DNA of 64,000 nucleotides, taken from assembly GCF_030913655.1 (NCBI RefSeq), contig NZ_CP133189.1, positions 2,728,001-2,792,000 of the forward strand. Reading direction: 5' to 3'. Source of the DNA: Clostridium sp. MB40-C1. GTDB lineage: Bacteria; Bacillota; Clostridia; Clostridiales; Clostridiaceae. Each line of letters starts with the position of its first letter. Within the stretch, counting starts at the first letter, position 1. A model generated the notes under the pieces. The model was given only the letters and a program-made list of their open reading frames with translations. It did not search any database and had not been told where the DNA came from. Below, in pieces: positions 60,447-64,000 of the stretch. A program made the translations under genes and the position numbers.

Positions 60447-61271
60447 TTAATACTTAGCCTTACCTAATTGTTGTGTAATTCGGTCTAAAACCATTGCCAA
60501 TATTACAACAGCAAGTCCACTTTCAAATCCTGAACCTACCTGCATTTGTGTTATTCCATTGTATACTTCTCTACCTAAACCACCTGCACCTATCATAGCT
60601 GAGATAACAACCATTGAAAGTGAAAGCATTATAGTTTGGTTAACTCCTGCTAATATAGTTGGTAATGCAATTGGTAGCTGTACCTTATATAACATTTGAT
60701 TCTTTGTAGAACCAAATGATTTGGCAGCTTCTATAACATCTTCTGGAACTTGTCTAATACCTAAGTTAGTAAGTCTAACTGCAGGTGGCATTGAGAAAAT
60801 TACTGTAGCTATAGCTCCAGGAACTTTACCCATTCCAAAAAACAATACAGCGGGAATCAAATATACAAAGGCTGGCATTGTTTGCATAAAATCAAGTATT
60901 GGCCTTAAAATCTTATTAACTTTATCGCTTCTAGCTGCCCAAATTCCAAGTGGTATTCCTATAATTAAAGAAATAAGTGCAGAAATTAAAATAAGTGATA
61001 ATGTCTTCATAGTTTGAGGCCATAATTCCATAGAATCAATAAATAATAATCCTATTAGAGTAAAAATAGCCGTTTTCTTACCAGCAAGTTTAAGCGCAAT
61101 TAAAGCAAATGCTATTATTATCACTATGCTGGGTACCGCTAAAAGTCCTGTCTCTAAACCGTTTATAAGAGTTTTATTAATTAACTTTATAAGATCAAAG
61201 AAAGGAGAAATATTATCTTTTAGCCAATCGATTATAAATTCAATATATGGTCCTATATGTAGTGTAGTCAT
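60447..61271 (-). CDS. opuAB: Glycine-betaine ABC transporter permease
   Basis: 274 residues from the ATG at 61271 (GGAGG 6 bases upstream); earlier in-frame starts lie inside the site. ProW/OpuAB family with six or so spans and the EAA loop VPEDVIEAAKSFGSTKNQMLYKVQLPIALP. It forms the membrane channel. The start overlaps the ATPase gene only if the longer frame is used; otherwise 10 bases separate them. Confidence 0.92.
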   Translation of the reverse strand: MTTLHIGPYIEFIIDWLKDNISPFFDLIKLINKTLINGLETGLLAVPSIVIIIAFALIALKLAGKKTAIFTLIGLLFIDSMELWPQTMKTLSLILISALISLIIGIPLGIWAARSDKVNKILRPILDFMQTMPAFVYLIPAVLFFGMGKVPGAIATVIFSMPPAVRLTNLGIRQVPEDVIEAAKSFGSTKNQMLYKVQLPIALPTILAGVNQTIMLSLSMVVISAMIGAGGLGREVYNGITQMQVGSGFESGLAVVILAMVLDRITQQLGKAKY

Positions 61272-61281
61272 ACTCATCCTC

Positions 61282-62457
61282 CTATCCAGCAATCCCAGCA
61301 ATTATTGTAGATCTCTTTATAATGCCAAGAATTGTATTTTCTTTATCTGTAACTACAATTGGATATTTTGTATCCACAGCTATGGATAATAATTCTCCAA
61401 TCGGTACATCCTCTGATGTCTTAGGAACTTCTTTTATAATAATATCATTTATATTTCTAACATCTTTTTTAGAAAGTTTTATTGCATCATCAATTGTTAT
61501 AATTCCTTTTAATTTTCTATCCTTATCTGTTACATAAATACTAGAAATTCCTTCTTCTTTCATTAATCTTACAGCTGTTTTAGGTCCATCTTTCTCAAGA
61601 ATTATAGCTTTTGCATTTTCCATAATAGTTGATGCTGTAATAACCTTTGTTCTATCTACATCTTGTACAAATTTTCTTACGTATTCACCAGATGGATTAG
61701 TTAATATGTCCTCAGGAGTTCCTATCTGTTCTACTACTCCATCTTTCATTATTGCTATTCTATCTCCAAGTCTTAAAGCTTCATCTAAATCGTGAGTTAT
61801 AAATATAATTGTTTTTCTCATCTTTGATTGAAGTTGAAGCATTTCTTCTTGCATCTCTTTACGAATTAAAGGATCTAATGCACTAAAAGCTTCATCCATA
61901 AATAATACTTCAGGATCTGTAGCTAATGCCCTAGCTAGTCCAACTCTTTGTTTCATTCCTCCACTTAATTCACTAGGCATGCTTTTCTCATATCCTTTAA
62001 GCCCTACCAATTCTAAAGCTTTGTATGCTTTCTCCTTTCTTACTTTACTGTCTATTCCCTGAATTTCTAGTCCATACTCTACATTGCTGCAAATAGTTCT
62101 ATGGGGAAACAATGCAAAATTTTGAAATACCATAGCTATTTTTTTTCGTCTAATTTCACGAAGCTTTTGTTCATCACTCTTTAATATATCTTCTCCATCA
62201 ATTAATATCTCTCCACTAGTGGGATTAATAAGCCTATTTAAACACCTTATTAATGTAGATTTTCCACTTCCGGACAAACCCATAACTACAAAAAATTCTC
62301 CCTCATTTACTTTAAAACTCACATTGTTGACTCCAACAGAGTTCCCTGTTTTTCTGTATATTTGATCTTTAGTCATTCCTTTTTCCAAAATGGGAATAAC
62401 TTTTTTTGGATTTCGTCCAAAAATTTTATACAAATTATTTATTTCTATTTCTGCCAT
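61282..62457 (-). CDS. opuAA: Glycine-betaine ABC transporter ATP-binding protein
   Basis: 391 residues from the ATG at 62457 (GGAGG 5 bases upstream). ProV/OpuAA family: Walker A GLSGSGKST, signature LSGGMKQR, Walker B VLFMDEAFSALD, switch H in FITHDLDEAL, and two C-terminal CBS domains (about residues 270-391) that sense ionic strength. It drives uptake of osmoprotectants. First gene of the operon on the element; a sigma-A promoter with a palindromic operator lies upstream. Confidence 0.94.
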   Translation of the reverse strand: MAEIEINNLYKIFGRNPKKVIPILEKGMTKDQIYRKTGNSVGVNNVSFKVNEGEFFVVMGLSGSGKSTLIRCLNRLINPTSGEILIDGEDILKSDEQKLREIRRKKIAMVFQNFALFPHRTICSNVEYGLEIQGIDSKVRKEKAYKALELVGLKGYEKSMPSELSGGMKQRVGLARALATDPEVLFMDEAFSALDPLIRKEMQEEMLQLQSKMRKTIIFITHDLDEALRLGDRIAIMKDGVVEQIGTPEDILTNPSGEYVRKFVQDVDRTKVITASTIMENAKAIILEKDGPKTAVRLMKEEGISSIYVTDKDRKLKGIITIDDAIKLSKKDVRNINDIIIKEVPKTSEDVPIGELLSIAVDTKYPIVVTDKENTILGIIKRSTIIAGIAG

Positions 62458-62547
62458 ACTTACCTCCACAAACTGTATTTTCTTCCTTAGCACTTAAAAT
62501 TAAGAGCCGTTCCAACAACCTTAATAATTCAATAAAGTTGTATCTAA

Positions 62548-62587
62548 TAACAACTTTAATTTATCATATAAGTTGTTACTTTGTCAA
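62548..62587 (-). promoter_or_regulatory. opuA promoter overlapping an operator
   Basis: Minus-strand TTGACA (62587-62582), 18 bases, TAAATT (62563-62558). An inverted repeat TAACAACTT / AAGTTGTTA (62548-62556 and 62570-62578) straddles the -10, and a third half (ACAACTTTA) is just downstream. A repressor, perhaps GbsR-like, may bind; no such gene is on the element. Confidence 0.65.
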
Positions 62588-62661
62588 ATACATGGGATAA
62601 TTTTTATACAAAAATCTTAACAATAAATTATCTCTACTTTATTACACAAAACCTATGTCAT

Positions 62662-62928
62662 CTACAACAGGGTCTCTTTATTAGCAGGTTCCATAAATAT
62701 ATTTTCCCTACTTATTTCTGGCAACTCCTCTGAAATTTTATCTATATAATCTTTATTTGTAACTACACATATATTTTCTTTATTAACTAAAGGCATTATC
62801 CTGTCTACAGTATTTCTTAAAAAGCTCTTATCATTTATAACTTTTAGAAACTGCTTTGGACTTTTATCACGTGACAAAGGAAATAATCTTGTCCCTTTTC
62901 CACCGGCTAATATTAGTGCATATATCAC
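62662..62928 (-). pseudogene. manC: Mannose-1-phosphate guanylyltransferase, N-terminal part of split manC
   Basis: The first 88 residues of ManC: nucleotide-binding loop ILAGGKGTRLFPLSR and SPKQFL, then INDKSFLRNTVDRI and NIFMEPANKET, where the frame crosses the direct repeat and ends after two element-encoded codons (LL). GTG 62928 (MIYALILAGG) is preferred; the frame can extend to 62943. The rest of the protein is at 56788-57600. On its own this fragment would be inactive. Confidence 0.88.
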
Positions 62929-63098
62929 CCAGATACACTCCATCTTAATTGTTTATACTCTATATTATGTACAGCGTGTTTCATAGGTGAATAGTATTTT
63001 ATTTAATTTTAAACAGCTGGATTTTTACCATTCCTATATCTTCTGAAATTGCTTTGATAAATATGCTATTACCTTATTCATTCTTCTTTTTTGGTACC

Positions 63099-63138
63099 GA
63101 ATGTCATTTTCATGAATTATTTAACGAAAATGGCATTA
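63099..63138. repeat. Inverted repeat upstream of manC
   Basis: AATGTCATTTTC and GAAAATGGCATT around a 15-base centre. Possible operator or terminator between the NhaC-type gene and manC; the gap 62929-63165 has no gene. Confidence 0.4.
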
Positions 63139-63165
63139 TTAAAAATGAAAATAAGTCATAAACAA

Positions 63166-63192
63166 AAAACCAGCAATAATTTTGCTGGTTTT
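63166..63192 (-). terminator. Terminator after NhaC-type gene
   Basis: Arms AAAACCAGCA / TGCTGGTTTT, leftward followed by TTTTTTGTTTATG, 9 bases past the stop. Confidence 0.88.
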
Positions 63193-63200
63193 CATATTAT

Positions 63201-64000
63201 CTAATTAGGTTGTCTTTTAAATCTTGGTATTCCAAAAATTATTGATAATGCTCCAAATACAATCATCAAAATAGAATATATACTATAAGGCATCAATTGA
63301 ACTGGGGATATTTTAGCTAATCCGGCTGCAACAAGTAGTTGTCCCCCATAAGGAACTAATCCTTGAAAGGCAGATGAAAATATATCAAGTATACTTGCTG
63401 TTCTTCTTGGATCAATGTCATATTCTTCTGATATATCTTTAGCTAAAGGACCAGCAGTTACTATTGAAATAGTGTTGTTTGCTGTTGCTAAATCTATCAA
63501 ACTAGCAAGTGCTGCAATTCCTGCTTCCGCACCTTTTTTACTTTTAACTCTAGAAGTTACTTTATCAAGTAAGAATCCTATTCCACCGTAATATTTCATT
63601 AATTCTATTATACCGCCAATAACAATTGCTATTAAACTTAAATCTTGCATCCATCCAAAACCACGTTGAATAAAACCAAATAATTGTACCACATTAAATG
63701 AACCAAGTGCTAATCCTAAAACTGAACCAGTCAAAATACCTACTGCCAATACTACCATTACGTTAAATCCAATTAAAGCACATATAATTATTGATACATA
63801 TGGTAATACTTTTAATAGAGAATATGCTCCAACTTTAATACTAGCATTACCTATTGGAATAAAAGCTAATATTATTAAAGTAACAATAACCGCTGGTAAA
63901 ACAATTAAACCATTCATTTTAAACTTATCTTTAAGTTCCACTCCTTGAGTTCTTGTAGCTGCTATTGTAGTATCAGATACAAATGAAAGATTATCTCCAA
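63201..64000 (-). CDS. NhaC-family Na+/H+ antiporter, C-terminal part
   Basis: The gene enters from the right edge: the frame stays open to 64000 with GDNLSFVSDTTIAATRTQGVELKDKF, the conserved NhaC block, so the methionine at 63941 is internal. About 266 residues are visible, with about six membrane spans and the SLIDLATANNTISI helix. It is a different subgroup from the NhaC protein at 11281. Sodium/proton exchange is the general function; some relatives move organic anions. Confidence 0.87.
   Translation of the reverse strand, partial: GDNLSFVSDTTIAATRTQGVELKDKFKMNGLIVLPAVIVTLIILAFIPIGNASIKVGAYSLLKVLPYVSIIICALIGFNVMVVLAVGILTGSVLGLALGSFNVVQLFGFIQRGFGWMQDLSLIAIVIGGIIELMKYYGGIGFLLDKVTSRVKSKKGAEAGIAALASLIDLATANNTISIVTAGPLAKDISEEYDIDPRRTASILDIFSSAFQGLVPYGGQLLVAAGLAKISPVQLMPYSIYSILMIVFGALSIIFGIPRFKRQPN

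Larger units (their letters stand above)
57598..62681. mobile_element. Serine-recombinase integrative element inserted in manC
   Basis: The two manC parts are separated by about 5.07 kb. The 11-base sequence GGTCTCTTTAT occurs at 57598-57608 and at 62671-62681, exactly where the manC reading frame breaks (..EPANKET | KETATCIG..). Joining at this repeat restores one uninterrupted manC. The insert holds a large serine recombinase next to one end, a 59-residue ORF, and a complete betaine ABC transporter operon. No replication or conjugation genes are present. Confidence 0.85.

Noticed and set aside
63201-63941. Methionine at 63941 as the start of the NhaC-type gene
   Set aside because: The frame continues to the window edge with the conserved GDNLSFVSDTTIAATRTQG segment.

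Overview
The window is AT-rich, with Shine-Dalgarno sites of the GGAGG/AGGGGG type and many strong hairpins. Gene content points to an anaerobic Firmicute, most likely Clostridium sensu stricto; the species cannot be settled from the sequence. No rRNA, tRNA or CRISPR array was seen.

Bases 1-38400 are almost entirely one purine/urate catabolic region. It holds a knotted carbamoyltransferase (ygeW) with carbamate kinase (arcC), two tandem NCS2 purine permeases, a MOSC protein, an 8-oxoguanine-deaminase-like enzyme, the ygeX-NCS1 permease-ygeY(-ygeW) operon, two complete molybdenum hydroxylase (xanthine dehydrogenase-type) gene sets with xdhC and mocA, a PreA-like ferredoxin dehydrogenase, ssnA, the sigma-54 activator ygeV, adenine deaminase, an AzgA-type permease and a hydantoinase (hyuA). 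Together these would import and deaminate purines, oxidise or reduce the ring through molybdo-enzymes, open it, and finish through diaminopropionate ammonia-lyase, carbamoyl transfer and carbamate kinase, which yields ATP. Inserted among them are a fluoride riboswitch with a ClC-type exporter, an NhaC antiporter and a PatB-type lyase.

The region has a shared control system. Five minus-strand sigma-54 promoters of form TTGGCATRAATARTGC lie at 2990, 7519, 19762, 31416 and 38513. Upstream of each are copies of the palindrome TTATCAnnnTGATAA, four times as a pair exactly 18 bp apart plus a third copy about 70 bp away. These look like the enhancer sites of YgeV. ygeW exists three times: one intact copy, one nearly identical copy with a one-base frameshift, and one 5' relic with its promoter.

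Bases 38400-56500 hold ordinary and regulatory genes: a frameshifted membrane protein, a 1888-residue protein-kinase/ATPase/histidine-kinase fusion, a TetR-MFS efflux pair with paired operators, a complete Bce-type peptide-antibiotic module (two-component system plus ABC transporter), two XRE regulators, and two structurally similar small-ORF/antisense-RNA units that resemble type I toxin-antitoxin loci.

Bases 56700-63000 hold a manC gene split by a 5.07-kb insertion bounded by an 11-bp direct repeat. The insertion consists of a large serine recombinase, a 59-residue ORF coupled to it, and a complete glycine-betaine ABC transporter operon: a very small integrative element with osmoprotection cargo. 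The right edge is a partial NhaC-type antiporter.
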